Translations under genes and position numbers: made by a program
Notes under the pieces: generated by a model
What the model saw: only the letters and a program-made list of their open reading frames with translations
Database searches by the model: none
Told to the model about the DNA's origin: nothing
Part shown: positions 1 through 8,395 of the stretch, in pieces
Position numbering within the stretch: position 1 is the first letter of the stretch
How the letters are laid out: the number at the start of each line of letters is the position of its first letter
Assembly: GCA_000436075.1 (NCBI GenBank)
Contig: FR884640.1
Location: 18,367-68,612, forward strand
Length of the DNA stretch: 50,246 bases
Direction: 5' to 3'
Origin: Eggerthella sp. CAG:209
Lineage (GTDB): Bacteria > Actinomycetota > Coriobacteriia > Coriobacteriales > Eggerthellaceae

Positions 1-21
1 TGGCGGCCTGCTTCTTTTCCC

Positions 22-50
22 TAGACCTAATGGGCATATCGCCGTATAAT
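22..50 (+). promoter_or_regulatory. Promoter of the pyr operon
   Basis: A perfect -10 hexamer TATAAT lies at 45-50. A -35-like TAGACC (4 of 6 matches to TTGACA) lies at 22-27, with a 17-base spacer. The predicted start near base 57 is exactly where the PyrR-type RNA hairpin begins, which supports the assignment. Start-site mapping has not been done. Confidence 0.6.
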
Positions 51-56
51 CATCAA

Positions 57-91
57 GACCTTTAATGGCGGTACAGAGAGACCGATAAGGT
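57..91 (+). promoter_or_regulatory. PyrR-binding RNA hairpin (pyr attenuator, anti-antiterminator)
   Basis: The transcript can fold with a lower stem CCTT/AAGG (59-62 with 87-90) and an upper stem GGT/ACC, closing a loop that carries CAGAGAG (74-80). This matches the known PyrR binding loop, with its conserved CNGNGAG loop and internal bulge. It sits directly upstream of pyrR and a terminator. The six bases AGAGAG (75-80) could alternatively pair with CTCTCT at 137-142 in the terminator, giving a mutually exclusive antiterminator. The mechanism is inferred from the family: UMP-bound PyrR stabilises the hairpin and lets the terminator form. Confidence 0.65.
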
Positions 92-102
92 GCAAACATA
101 CG

Positions 103-121
103 CTTCGCAAGTTTTGCGAAG
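103..121 (+). other. Leader hairpin between PyrR site and terminator
   Basis: A perfect 8-bp stem CTTCGCAA/TTGCGAAG with a 3-base loop lies between the PyrR-binding hairpin and the terminator. It probably spaces or stabilises the attenuator fold. It has no run of U and is not a terminator itself. Confidence 0.45.
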
Positions 122-131
122 TCTGACTGAT

Positions 132-158
132 TGCCCCTCTCTTGCTTGGGCATTTTTT
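132..158 (+). terminator. Attenuator terminator in the pyr leader
   Basis: Stem TGCCC (132-136) pairs with GGGCA (148-152) and is followed by six T residues (153-158). It lies between the promoter and pyrR, so it is best read as a regulated terminator. A second short hairpin, CGTCA/TGACG at 176-189 followed by TTCTTT, is weaker. Confidence 0.6.
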
Positions 159-262
159 GTATACGGGCAGGGGAGCGTCAAGGGTGACGTTCTTTAGGTA
201 CGTCTTTCTTGATTGCACGGCTTCTGCTGTACGCACTTCGATTTATAACGAAAGGAGCGTGC

Positions 263-865
263 ATGCAAGAAACGGAACTTGAGGAATCGGTGGTAATGGA
301 CGAATCCGAAATCGATCGGACGCTCGTTCGCATGGCCCATCAGATTCTCGAGCAAAACAAAGGGTGCCAAAATCTGGCGCTTGTTGGCATTGTGACGCGC
401 GGTGATGTTCTCGCGCATCGCTTGGCAAAACTGATTGAAGGTATCGAGGGAACTCAGCTTCCCGTTGGTTCTCTTGACATTAGTTTTTATCGCGATGACT
501 CAATCCTGAACATTGCTCCTGTTGTTCAGGGCACGAACATCCTCTTTTCCCTTGATGGCAAAACCATTGTGTTGGTGGATGATGTCTTGTACACCGGTCG
601 AACCATTCGGGCTGCTCTCGATGCTTTGATGGATTTTGGTCGTCCCGCTCGCATTCAGTTGGCTACGCTGGTAGACCGTGGACATCGCGAGCTTCCCATC
701 AGGGCTGATTTTGTTGGCAAGAACGTTCCTTCTGCATCAAACGAAAGTGTGCGTTTGTTCCTTAACGAAGTTGATGGAGAGTCCTGCGTTCGAATTTCGC
801 GCGTAGCTCCTGGTCAGCATGTTGGCTCTGCGCCACTGAAAGGAGAGGCTGATGTTCGCTCATAA
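263..865 (+). CDS. pyrR: PyrR: pyr operon RNA-binding regulator / uracil phosphoribosyltransferase
   Basis: This PRTase-fold protein binds pyr mRNA when UMP is abundant and usually has some uracil phosphoribosyltransferase activity. Over its 200 residues the PRPP-binding loop is clear (IVLVDDVLYTGRT, about 102-114), and the VTRGDVLAHRLA and LVDRGHRELPIRADFVGKN segments are typical of PyrR. The reading frame can be extended to a TTG at 209, but ATG 263 is chosen because AAAGGAG (251-257) lies 5 bases upstream. The family is about 180 residues; the extra length is a short N-terminal and C-terminal extension. It is the first gene of the operon, its end overlaps pyrB, and its own leader carries the PyrR site, so it should autoregulate. 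Confidence 0.93.
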   Translation: MQETELEESVVMDESEIDRTLVRMAHQILEQNKGCQNLALVGIVTRGDVLAHRLAKLIEGIEGTQLPVGSLDISFYRDDSILNIAPVVQGTNILFSLDGKTIVLVDDVLYTGRTIRAALDALMDFGRPARIQLATLVDRGHRELPIRADFVGKNVPSASNESVRLFLNEVDGESCVRISRVAPGQHVGSAPLKGEADVRS

Positions 866-1787
866 GCATTTGCTTTCTATTGATGACCTGTCTCCCGAAG
901 ACATCATGACTGTTTTGAAGCAGGCACGCACGTTCGAGGAAATCAACGAACGTCCCATAAAAAAAGTTCCTGCACTTCGCGGGAAAACGGTATGCAACCT
1001 GTTTCTTGAGCCCTCCACACGAACGAGGGGCTCGTTTGAGCTGGCTGAAAAGCGCTTGTCTTGCGATTCCTTAAATGCGGGCGGTAGCACATCTTCTACC
1101 GTGAAGGGTGAAAGTCTTGTTGATACGGTGCGTACTCTCGACTCAATGAAAGTCGATATGTTCATCGTGCGTCATAAGTGCGCTGGAGCTCCGTATATCG
1201 TATCTCAGAATACTAATGCAGCAGTTATTGATGCCGGCGACGGCAAGCATCAGCATCCTACCCAGGCTTTGCTTGACCTTTATACCATTTGGAAGGAAAA
1301 GGGCTCTTTTGAGGGTTTGAAGGTTGGCATTGTGGGCGACATCGCTCATTCGCGTGTGTGCGGGTCCCTTGTTCCTGCGCTTCATCGCATGGGTGCACAC
1401 GTTACGTTAATTGCGCCTGCCACGCTTCTGCCTGCTCGTCCCGATGTACTGGGCGCCGATGCGGTTACCCCGTATCTTGATGAGGCATTGCCGGATCTCG
1501 ATGTGGTTTACATGCTTCGTATTCAAATGGAACGCTTGGAAAGCGCTCCATTTCCCAGCCTTCGTGAGTACAACCTTTTGTACGGGTTGACTCGCGAGCG
1601 TGAGCGCCTGATGAAGGAGGATGCCATTATCTGTCATCCTGGCCCTATCAATCGAGGTGTTGAGCTGGATAGCTACATGGCTGATGGATCTCATTCGGTC
1701 ATTGTTGATCAGGTATTTTCCGGTGTTTGCGTTCGTATGGCGCTAATTTATCTCTTGTTGGGAGGCTCCGATGAAAACGCTCGTTAA
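852..1787 (+). CDS. pyrB: Aspartate carbamoyltransferase catalytic subunit
   Basis: It condenses carbamoyl phosphate with aspartate to give carbamoyl aspartate, the committed step of pyrimidine synthesis, in the cytoplasm. The 311-residue length is normal. The carbamoyl-phosphate loop is FLEPSTRTRGSFE (about 51-63), and HPTQALLDLYTIW follows near 135. The C-terminal HPGPINRGVELDS segment is diagnostic of ATCase rather than ornithine transcarbamylase. The ATG lies inside the end of pyrR (14-base overlap), implying translational coupling, and AAAGGAGAGG just upstream is the ribosome site. No pyrI regulatory subunit is next to it, as expected for PyrR-controlled operons. Confidence 0.95.
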   Translation: MFAHKHLLSIDDLSPEDIMTVLKQARTFEEINERPIKKVPALRGKTVCNLFLEPSTRTRGSFELAEKRLSCDSLNAGGSTSSTVKGESLVDTVRTLDSMKVDMFIVRHKCAGAPYIVSQNTNAAVIDAGDGKHQHPTQALLDLYTIWKEKGSFEGLKVGIVGDIAHSRVCGSLVPALHRMGAHVTLIAPATLLPARPDVLGADAVTPYLDEALPDLDVVYMLRIQMERLESAPFPSLREYNLLYGLTRERERLMKEDAIICHPGPINRGVELDSYMADGSHSVIVDQVFSGVCVRMALIYLLLGGSDENAR

Positions 1788-3063
1788 GAATATTCGTGCT
1801 ATCGATCCCGCTCTTGGCCTTGATGAGGTTTGCGACATCCTCATTGATGGCGATCGGATTGCCGAAGTGGGACAAGATTTGAGTGCCGATGGTGCCGAGA
1901 TCCTTGATCGCGCTGGTTGTATTGCGGTCCCTGGTCTTGTTGATATACATGTGCATCTTCGTGATCCAGGCCAAGAGTACAAGGAGACTATCGAGACAGG
2001 CACGGCTGCGGCAGCTCATGGTGGATTTACTGGTATCTGCTCTATGCCCAATACCACTCCTACTACCGATAATGCCGCCACGATCGATTACGTTCTTGAC
2101 CGTGCTCGGAGCGCAGGCCATTGCCGAGTGTATCCTTCGGGCGCATGCACTATGGGACTTAAGGGTGAATCGCTTGCCGAGATTGGCGACATGGCTGCCC
2201 ATGGTGCGGTAGCTTTTACTGATGATGGTCGAGGTGTGCAGAGCGCTGGCATGATGCGTCGTGTTATGGACTACGCGAAGATGTTCAACTGCGTGGTTAT
2301 GAGCCATTGTCAGGATGAAGAGCTGGTTGGCCCCGGTCAGGTAAATGAAGGTGTGGTCTCCACTCGTCTAGGCGTGGCAGGTTGGCCCGGTGCAGGCGAA
2401 GAGCTTCAGATACAGCGCGACATTGCACTTTCTGAGCTTACCGGTTGCCCTATTCATATTCAGCACATCACAACTGCTCGTGGCGTTGATATTGTTCGTC
2501 AAGGTAAGTCTCGTGGAATCAAGGTGACTTGCGAGGCTACGCCCCATCATATTGTTTTGAATGAAGATGATCTTACTTCTACGTACAATACTAATTTAAA
2601 GATGAATCCACCGTTGCGTACTAAGGCCGACAATAAGGCTATCATCGAGGGGATCAAAGACGGCACTATCGATTGCATCGTTACGGATCATGCCCCCCAT
2701 GCAGCTCATGAAAAAGCTCGTGAATTTGAGCTGGCCCCATTTGGCATGACGGGACTCGAAACCTCTCTTGGCGCTGTGCTGACCTACTTGGTTCGACCTG
2801 GACATATTGATTATGACCGTATGGTTGAGCTTATGGCTATTCGCCCTCGTGAGATTCTCCGTGTTGATCAAGTGCAGATCAAACCTGGCGATGTGGCCGA
2901 TCTCACTATCTTTGATCCTGAAAAGAAGTGGGTCGTTAATGCGGATGATATGTGCTCTAAATCAAAAAACAGCGGTTTTTTGGGTTATGAATTGATTGGA
3001 CGTACCAGCGATGTGTTTGTCGGCGGTACTTTGACTTGTAAGGATGGTGACATCGTTGAGTAA
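1771..3063 (+). CDS. pyrC: Dihydroorotase (type I)
   Basis: It cyclises carbamoyl aspartate to dihydroorotate, the third pyrimidine step. The metal-binding DIHVHLRDPGQEYKE motif (His60, His62) and the C-terminal TDHAPHAAHEKAREF motif place it in the type I zinc dihydroorotases of the amidohydrolase superfamily. The 430-residue length is typical. It starts 17 bases inside pyrB, behind GGGAGGC, and overlaps carA at its own end, so the operon is tightly coupled. All catalytic segments appear intact. Confidence 0.95.
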   Translation: MKTLVKNIRAIDPALGLDEVCDILIDGDRIAEVGQDLSADGAEILDRAGCIAVPGLVDIHVHLRDPGQEYKETIETGTAAAAHGGFTGICSMPNTTPTTDNAATIDYVLDRARSAGHCRVYPSGACTMGLKGESLAEIGDMAAHGAVAFTDDGRGVQSAGMMRRVMDYAKMFNCVVMSHCQDEELVGPGQVNEGVVSTRLGVAGWPGAGEELQIQRDIALSELTGCPIHIQHITTARGVDIVRQGKSRGIKVTCEATPHHIVLNEDDLTSTYNTNLKMNPPLRTKADNKAIIEGIKDGTIDCIVTDHAPHAAHEKAREFELAPFGMTGLETSLGAVLTYLVRPGHIDYDRMVELMAIRPREILRVDQVQIKPGDVADLTIFDPEKKWVVNADDMCSKSKNSGFLGYELIGRTSDVFVGGTLTCKDGDIVE

Positions 3064-4390
3064 GCTTCTTGGCAATACCAGCGTTGGCAGCAGGCCTAAG
3101 GCGCTGCTGGTTTTGGAAGATGGCTCAGTCTTCGAGGGCTTTTCGTGCGGTGCGGAAGGCGAGGTTTTTGGCGAAGTGTGCTTCAATACCTCACTTGAAG
3201 GCTATCTTGAGATTATTTCTGACCCTTCGTATGCTGGTCAGATCATCACCATGACCTATCCTCAGATTGGTAATTACGGTGTGAATCTCGATGACCTGCA
3301 GGCTGATTCCCTGGCTCTACGCGGACTTGTAGTACACGATATGTGTTTCACCCCGTCTAACTGGCGCAGCACGCAGAGTTTGCCTGAATACCTCAAGGGC
3401 CAGAATGTTGTAGCCATTGGCGGCATTGACACTCGTGCACTTACATCTCACCTTCGAGATAAGGGCGCTCAACGTGGTGTGATTTCCACTGTCGATCTTG
3501 ATCCTGCAAGCCTGCTTGCCAAAGTCCGTGAGTCGGAGAGCATTGTTGGGGTAAACCTTGCTAAAACGGTAAGTCGAAATGCTGCCCAGGGTTTCGATGA
3601 GCTCCCTGCAAGTCATTCCTTCGCGGTTGCTGGTCCTGCTGAAGAACGCTACAACGTGGTTGCTTACGACTGCGGTGTTAAGAAATCCATCCTTCAGGGT
3701 CTTGTTCGCGTAGGTTGCAAGCTTACGGTTGTGCCTTGGGATACGCCTGCTGAAGAAGTTCTTGCGATGAACCCCGATGGCGTTTTCCTGAGTAATGGTC
3801 CGGGAGACCCCGATGCGGTGAGTGAAACGTATCATCAGGTCGAAAAGCTCATTGGCAAGGTGCCCGTCTTCGGTATCTGTCTTGGACATCAAATGATCTC
3901 CTTGGCAAGTGGCGCTCAGATGGAAAAGCTTAAGTTCGGTCATCGCGGTGGCAACCAGCCGGTTATGAATCTGCGTACGGGTCGCGTTGAAATCACTGCG
4001 CAGAATCATGGTTTCGGTCTTTTGTTCGATACTTTAGGTCCCCTCGTGCCAGAGCTTTCCGATGGTGTTGGCGAACATGTGTCCGACTTGCGTTTCTGGG
4101 CGGAGCGCAAGGTAGCTCCCGTTGTCGAAAATGATCGTTTTGGCAAGATACAGCTCACCCATGTGAATCTGAACGACGGTACAGCAGAGGGTATTGCGTT
4201 CCTTGATCAGCCGGTATTTTCCGTTCAGTATCACCCTGAAGCAAGCCCGGGTCCGACCGATGCTCACTATCTTTTCACGGCTTTCGCTCGTCTTATGGAC
4301 GGCGATTCCGATTATCTAAACATCGATATCGCCTCCGACCGTCTTTCCGGTTGGGTATTTGGCGCAGAGGAAGGAGAGGCACATGCCTAA
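3044..4390 (+). CDS. carA: Carbamoyl-phosphate synthase small (glutaminase) subunit
   Basis: It hydrolyses glutamine and channels ammonia to CarB. The N-terminal CPSase domain starts at ALLVLEDGSVFEG (about 20). The C-terminal class I amidotransferase domain has the nucleophile Cys279 in GICLGHQM, and His397/Glu399 in HPEASPGPTDAH. Compared with known CarA proteins there is an extra stretch of roughly 34 residues between NHGF (321-324) and THVNLNDGT (372 on); it lies inside the amidotransferase domain. The start overlaps pyrC by 20 bases. ATG 3044 has an AGG immediately before it and no well-spaced Shine-Dalgarno, so GTG 3047 or TTG 3056 are possible alternatives. Confidence 0.93.
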   Translation: MVTSLSKLLGNTSVGSRPKALLVLEDGSVFEGFSCGAEGEVFGEVCFNTSLEGYLEIISDPSYAGQIITMTYPQIGNYGVNLDDLQADSLALRGLVVHDMCFTPSNWRSTQSLPEYLKGQNVVAIGGIDTRALTSHLRDKGAQRGVISTVDLDPASLLAKVRESESIVGVNLAKTVSRNAAQGFDELPASHSFAVAGPAEERYNVVAYDCGVKKSILQGLVRVGCKLTVVPWDTPAEEVLAMNPDGVFLSNGPGDPDAVSETYHQVEKLIGKVPVFGICLGHQMISLASGAQMEKLKFGHRGGNQPVMNLRTGRVEITAQNHGFGLLFDTLGPLVPELSDGVGEHVSDLRFWAERKVAPVVENDRFGKIQLTHVNLNDGTAEGIAFLDQPVFSVQYHPEASPGPTDAHYLFTAFARLMDGDSDYLNIDIASDRLSGWVFGAEEGEAHA

Positions 4391-7300
4391 GCGTACCGAC
4401 ATCAAGCGCATTCTCGTAATTGGGTCGGGTCCGATTGTTATTGGCCAGGCGTGCGAGTTCGACTATTCCGGTGCCCAGGCGTGCAAGGTGCTGAAAGAAG
4501 ATGGCTACGAGGTTGTTTTGGTTAATTCCAATCCTGCAACCATCATGACCGATCCCCAGCTGGTTGATCGCACCTATGTTGAGCCAATTACCAAGGAATT
4601 CATCGAGAAGATTATCGAAAAGGAACGCCCTGACGCCCTGTTGCCTACCCTCGGTGGTCAAACTGCTCTCAACGCTGCTGTTGAACTTGCCAAGAGCGGC
4701 GTTCTGGATAAATTTGGCGTCGAGATGATTGGCTGTGACCTTGCGGCTATTGAACGCGGCGAGGACCGTAAGCGGTTTAATGAGGCGATGGCCGAAATCG
4801 GCTTGGAAGTTGCCCGAAGTGGCTACGCCTACTCCGTTGATGATGCTCTTGGGCTTGCCGACATGCTCGGTTACCCCATGGTGATTCGCCCCTCCTTCAC
4901 ACTTGGTGGCGCTGGCGGTGGTATTGCTCATAACGAGGAAGAGCTTAAGCTCATCGTTTCCCAGGGTCTTGACCTTTCTCCTGTTACCGAGGTTCTTGTT
5001 GAAGAGAGCATCGAGGGCTGGAAAGAGTACGAGATGGAGGTTATGCGCGATCGTGCGGGTAATGGCATCATTATTTGCTCGATTGAAAACCTCGATCCTA
5101 TGGGTGTTCATACGGGCGACTCCATTACTGTTGCGCCTGCCCAGACTCTTTCCGATGTTGAATACCAGCGTATGCGCGTTGCTTCGTTGGCGATTCTTGA
5201 AAAGATCGGCGTCGAAACGGGCGGCTCTAACGTTCAGTTTGCGTTGAATCCTGAAAATGGTCGCCTTATCGTTATTGAGATGAATCCACGCGTTTCACGT
5301 TCATCTGCATTGGCATCTAAGGCAACTGGATTCCCGATCGCTAAGGCTGCCGCAAAGCTTGCCGTAGGGTATACGCTTGACGAGATAACCAATGACATCA
5401 CAAAGGCAACTCCTGCTTGCTTTGAGCCCACTATCGACTATTGCGTAGTCAAGGTCCCTCGTTTTGCGTTCGAGAAATTCAAGGGTACTGATACCACGCT
5501 CTCCACTCGTATGAAGGCCGTTGGCGAGATTATGGCAATCGGCCGTACGTTCGAAGAGGCATTTGGCAAGGCAATGCGCTCCCTTGAGAATGGTCGCTAC
5601 GGCCTGGGCGGCGATGGCAAGGACTCCTTCGATGAGGATCATTTTGCTGAATTGGTTGGTCGTCCTACCGAAGACCGCGTTTTTTATGTTGCTGAGGCGT
5701 TCCGACGTGGCTGGACGGTAGATCAGGTTTTTGAAGCGAATAAGATCGATCGCTGGTTCTTGAATCGTATCCGAGACATTGTCATGGTTGAGCGCGCGGT
5801 TGCTGAGTGCGCGCTTGATGAGCTTTCAGCTGAAGATATGCTTACGGCCAAGCAGTTCGGTCTTTCCGATGACCAGATTGCTTACTTGACTGGGTCTGAC
5901 GAGCTCACGGTACGCGCTCGTCGTAAAGAACTGGGTGTTGTTCCCGTTTTTAAGACTGTTGACACTTGCGCTGCCGAGTTCGAGAGCCTTACTGAGTATC
6001 ACTATAAGACGTACGAGTTGGGCAATTCCGAGATCCGCCTCTCTGATAAGAAGCGAGCTATGATTTTGGGCGCTGGTCCCAATCGCATCGGTCAGGGTAT
6101 TGAGTTTGATTATTGCTGCGTGCATGCAAGCTATGCATTGCACGATGCTGGCTATGAAACCATCATGGTCAATTGCAATCCTGAAACGGTATCGACTGAC
6201 TACGACACGTCCGATCGTCTTTATTTTGAGCCTTTGACTTACGAAGACGTAATGGACATTGTTGATGTTGAGCAGCCTGATGGGGTAGTGGTTACCCTTG
6301 GTGGGCAAACGCCGTTGAAGCTCGCTCGCGCTCTTCAGGATTCTGGTGTTCACATCATGGGCACTAAGCCCGAGGCCATCGATCTTGCTGAAGATCGCGA
6401 TCGCTTCTCTGAGATTCTTGATGAGCTTTCTATTACGTATCCTGCTGCGGGTATGGCTTCTTCGTTTGAGGAAGCCTGCCAGGTTGCCGATCGCATCGGC
6501 TTCCCTCTGCTTGTTCGTCCTAGCTACGTTCTTGGCGGTCGTGGCATGGTTATTGCATATGATGCTCAGTACCTTGAGAAGTACATGGCGGAAGCTGCTC
6601 GCATTACTCCTGATCATCCGGTCTATCTCGACCGCTTCCTTGAAGGTGCTATTGAAAGTGACGTTGATGCTCTGTGCGATGGCGAGGATGTTTACATTGG
6701 CGGTGTTCTCGAGCACATCGAAGAAGCTGGTGTTCATTCCGGCGACTCTGCTTGCTGCATCCCTCCTTTCACGCTTTCCGAGGCTCAGGTATCTCAGCTC
6801 CGCAACATTACGCGTCGGTTGGCTAAACGCTTGGGCGTAGTGGGTCTTATCAATATCCAGTTCGCCATCAAGGACGCTGTTGTTTACGTTATCGAGGCCA
6901 ATCCCCGCGCATCTCGCACCGTGCCTTTTGTTTCAAAGGCTACGGGCGTTCCTCTGGCTAAGCTTGCTGCTCGAATTATGGCCGGCGAAAAGATTGCCTC
7001 TTTCGGTCTTCCCGACGATGAGCGCCGTCAAACGCATTTCTGTGTAAAAGAAGCCGTTATGCCCTTTGGTCGCTTCCCCGGGGCTGACGTAATTCTCGGA
7101 CCTGAGATGAAGTCGACGGGTGAGGTAATGGGTATTGCCAATAACTTCCCGTCGGCATACGCGAAAACTCAGGCAGCTGCTTCGATGGAGCTTCCCACGG
7201 GTGGGACTTGCTTCGTTTCGGTCTGCGATCGCGATAAGCGCGCAATACTACCCTTGGCTCGTGATCTCTCCCGCATGGGCTTCAAACTTTTGTGCACCGA

Positions 7301-7607
7301 GGGCACCTGTCGTGCCCTTACTGCTGCAAGCATTCCTTGCGAGGTTATTGGCCGTATTGGTTCCGAGGAGCCGAATATTGGCACTAAGATCATGGACGGT
7401 GAGATTGATTTGGTTATCAATACGCCGTTTGGTCAGGAAACACGTGGCGACGGGTATCAGCTTCGTACCATGTGTGTCCGCCAGAACCTTTGCTATGTAA
7501 CCACGTTGGCTGGAGCTCAGGCATTTGTTTCTGCCATTGAAAACCTGCGCGAGCAGAACCTGCCTGTGATTGCCCTGCAGGATCTCGAGCAGTGGGAAGA
7601 AAGGTAG
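4383..7607 (+). CDS. carB: Carbamoyl-phosphate synthase large subunit
   Basis: It makes carbamoyl phosphate from bicarbonate, two ATP and ammonia supplied by CarA. The 1074 residues match the family, with two homologous ATP-grasp halves (PTLGGQTALN in the first, VTLGGQTPLK in the second). Each half ends in the metal-binding EMNPRVSRSSALASK or EANPRASRTVPFVSK motif, and a C-terminal MGS-like allosteric domain follows (about 930-1070). Start ATG 4383 is preferred over an upstream start at 4359 because AAGGAGAGG lies just before it and the protein then begins MPKRTDIKRILVIGSGP like its homologues. It overlaps the end of carA by 8 bases. Confidence 0.97.
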   Translation: MPKRTDIKRILVIGSGPIVIGQACEFDYSGAQACKVLKEDGYEVVLVNSNPATIMTDPQLVDRTYVEPITKEFIEKIIEKERPDALLPTLGGQTALNAAVELAKSGVLDKFGVEMIGCDLAAIERGEDRKRFNEAMAEIGLEVARSGYAYSVDDALGLADMLGYPMVIRPSFTLGGAGGGIAHNEEELKLIVSQGLDLSPVTEVLVEESIEGWKEYEMEVMRDRAGNGIIICSIENLDPMGVHTGDSITVAPAQTLSDVEYQRMRVASLAILEKIGVETGGSNVQFALNPENGRLIVIEMNPRVSRSSALASKATGFPIAKAAAKLAVGYTLDEITNDITKATPACFEPTIDYCVVKVPRFAFEKFKGTDTTLSTRMKAVGEIMAIGRTFEEAFGKAMRSLENGRYGLGGDGKDSFDEDHFAELVGRPTEDRVFYVAEAFRRGWTVDQVFEANKIDRWFLNRIRDIVMVERAVAECALDELSAEDMLTAKQFGLSDDQIAYLTGSDELTVRARRKELGVVPVFKTVDTCAAEFESLTEYHYKTYELGNSEIRLSDKKRAMILGAGPNRIGQGIEFDYCCVHASYALHDAGYETIMVNCNPETVSTDYDTSDRLYFEPLTYEDVMDIVDVEQPDGVVVTLGGQTPLKLARALQDSGVHIMGTKPEAIDLAEDRDRFSEILDELSITYPAAGMASSFEEACQVADRIGFPLLVRPSYVLGGRGMVIAYDAQYLEKYMAEAARITPDHPVYLDRFLEGAIESDVDALCDGEDVYIGGVLEHIEEAGVHSGDSACCIPPFTLSEAQVSQLRNITRRLAKRLGVVGLINIQFAIKDAVVYVIEANPRASRTVPFVSKATGVPLAKLAARIMAGEKIASFGLPDDERRQTHFCVKEAVMPFGRFPGADVILGPEMKSTGEVMGIANNFPSAYAKTQAAASMELPTGGTCFVSVCDRDKRAILPLARDLSRMGFKLLCTEGTCRALTAASIPCEVIGRIGSEEPNIGTKIMDGEIDLVINTPFGQETRGDGYQLRTMCVRQNLCYVTTLAGAQAFVSAIENLREQNLPVIALQDLEQWEER

Positions 7608-7612
7608 CCTTT

Positions 7613-8395
7613 ATGGCTGACATCTTAGACAAGACTGGGGTAGTGATATCCAATAGGCAGCTGTCTGATAGGCTTTGGATTATCGATATTAAGGTCGACG
7701 CTCTTGGCGCCGACCTTATGCCTGGGCAGTTTGTCCATATGCTCATTCCTGGGATGGAGGGCCATATTCTCCGTCGTCCTTTTTCGGTTTTCTATGTGAG
7801 CGAGGACGGCAGCGTTATCACTATCCTGTATCAGGTGGTTGGTTTCGGCAGCAAGCATCTGACAACGGTCGAAGCCGGTATGGCTGTTAGCCTGATGGGT
7901 CCTATTGGACATGGTTGGAATGCCCCTGAAGGTGTTTCTTCGGCGCTTTTGGTGGCTGGAGGTGTAGGGGCTGCGCCTCTGTTCCTTCATGCGCAGGAAC
8001 TTGTTGCCTCTGGTATTGACGTTGAGGTTGTTATGGGCGCTCAAAGCGATAAAGCTTTGGTTTGTGAGCCGAAATATTCAGAACTTCTTGGGCACGAGCC
8101 CCACTTGGCTACCGATGATGGTTCGCGTGGGCATGCTGGCTTTGTGACTGACGTAGTTGCAGGTCGGATTGCTGAGAAGCAATTCGATTATGTTGCTTGT
8201 TGCGGCCCCGAACCCATGATGCGCATTGTTTCAGAGCTAACACTTAATGCTGGTATTCCAACGTATGTCTCTCTCGAGAAGCGTATGGCATGCGGTATCG
8301 GTGCTTGCCTTTCATGCATAGTCGAAACCAAGCAGGGCAGAAAGCGATCGTGCGTTGATGGTCCCGTTTTCGATGCGAGCGAGGTGATTTGGTAA
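7613..8395 (+). CDS. pyrK: Dihydroorotate dehydrogenase B electron-transfer subunit
   Basis: An FAD- and [2Fe-2S]-containing partner of PyrD that passes electrons from dihydroorotate to NAD+. Seen: the ferredoxin-reductase-type FAD motif HILRRPFSVF (about 51-60), the NAD-binding glycine-rich VAGGVGAAPLF, and a C-terminal cysteine cluster Cys227, Cys232, Cys235 and Cys247 (CGIGACLSC...C) typical of PyrK. ATG 7613 is used, with GAAAGG 8 bases upstream; an in-frame GTG at 7592 would overlap carB. The stop codon overlaps the pyrD start. Confidence 0.94.
   Translation: MADILDKTGVVISNRQLSDRLWIIDIKVDALGADLMPGQFVHMLIPGMEGHILRRPFSVFYVSEDGSVITILYQVVGFGSKHLTTVEAGMAVSLMGPIGHGWNAPEGVSSALLVAGGVGAAPLFLHAQELVASGIDVEVVMGAQSDKALVCEPKYSELLGHEPHLATDDGSRGHAGFVTDVVAGRIAEKQFDYVACCGPEPMMRIVSELTLNAGIPTYVSLEKRMACGIGACLSCIVETKQGRKRSCVDGPVFDASEVIW

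Noticed and set aside
5826..6737. 303-codon open frame antisense to carB
   Set aside because: It is fully inside a well-conserved gene; its translation shows no recognisable domain.
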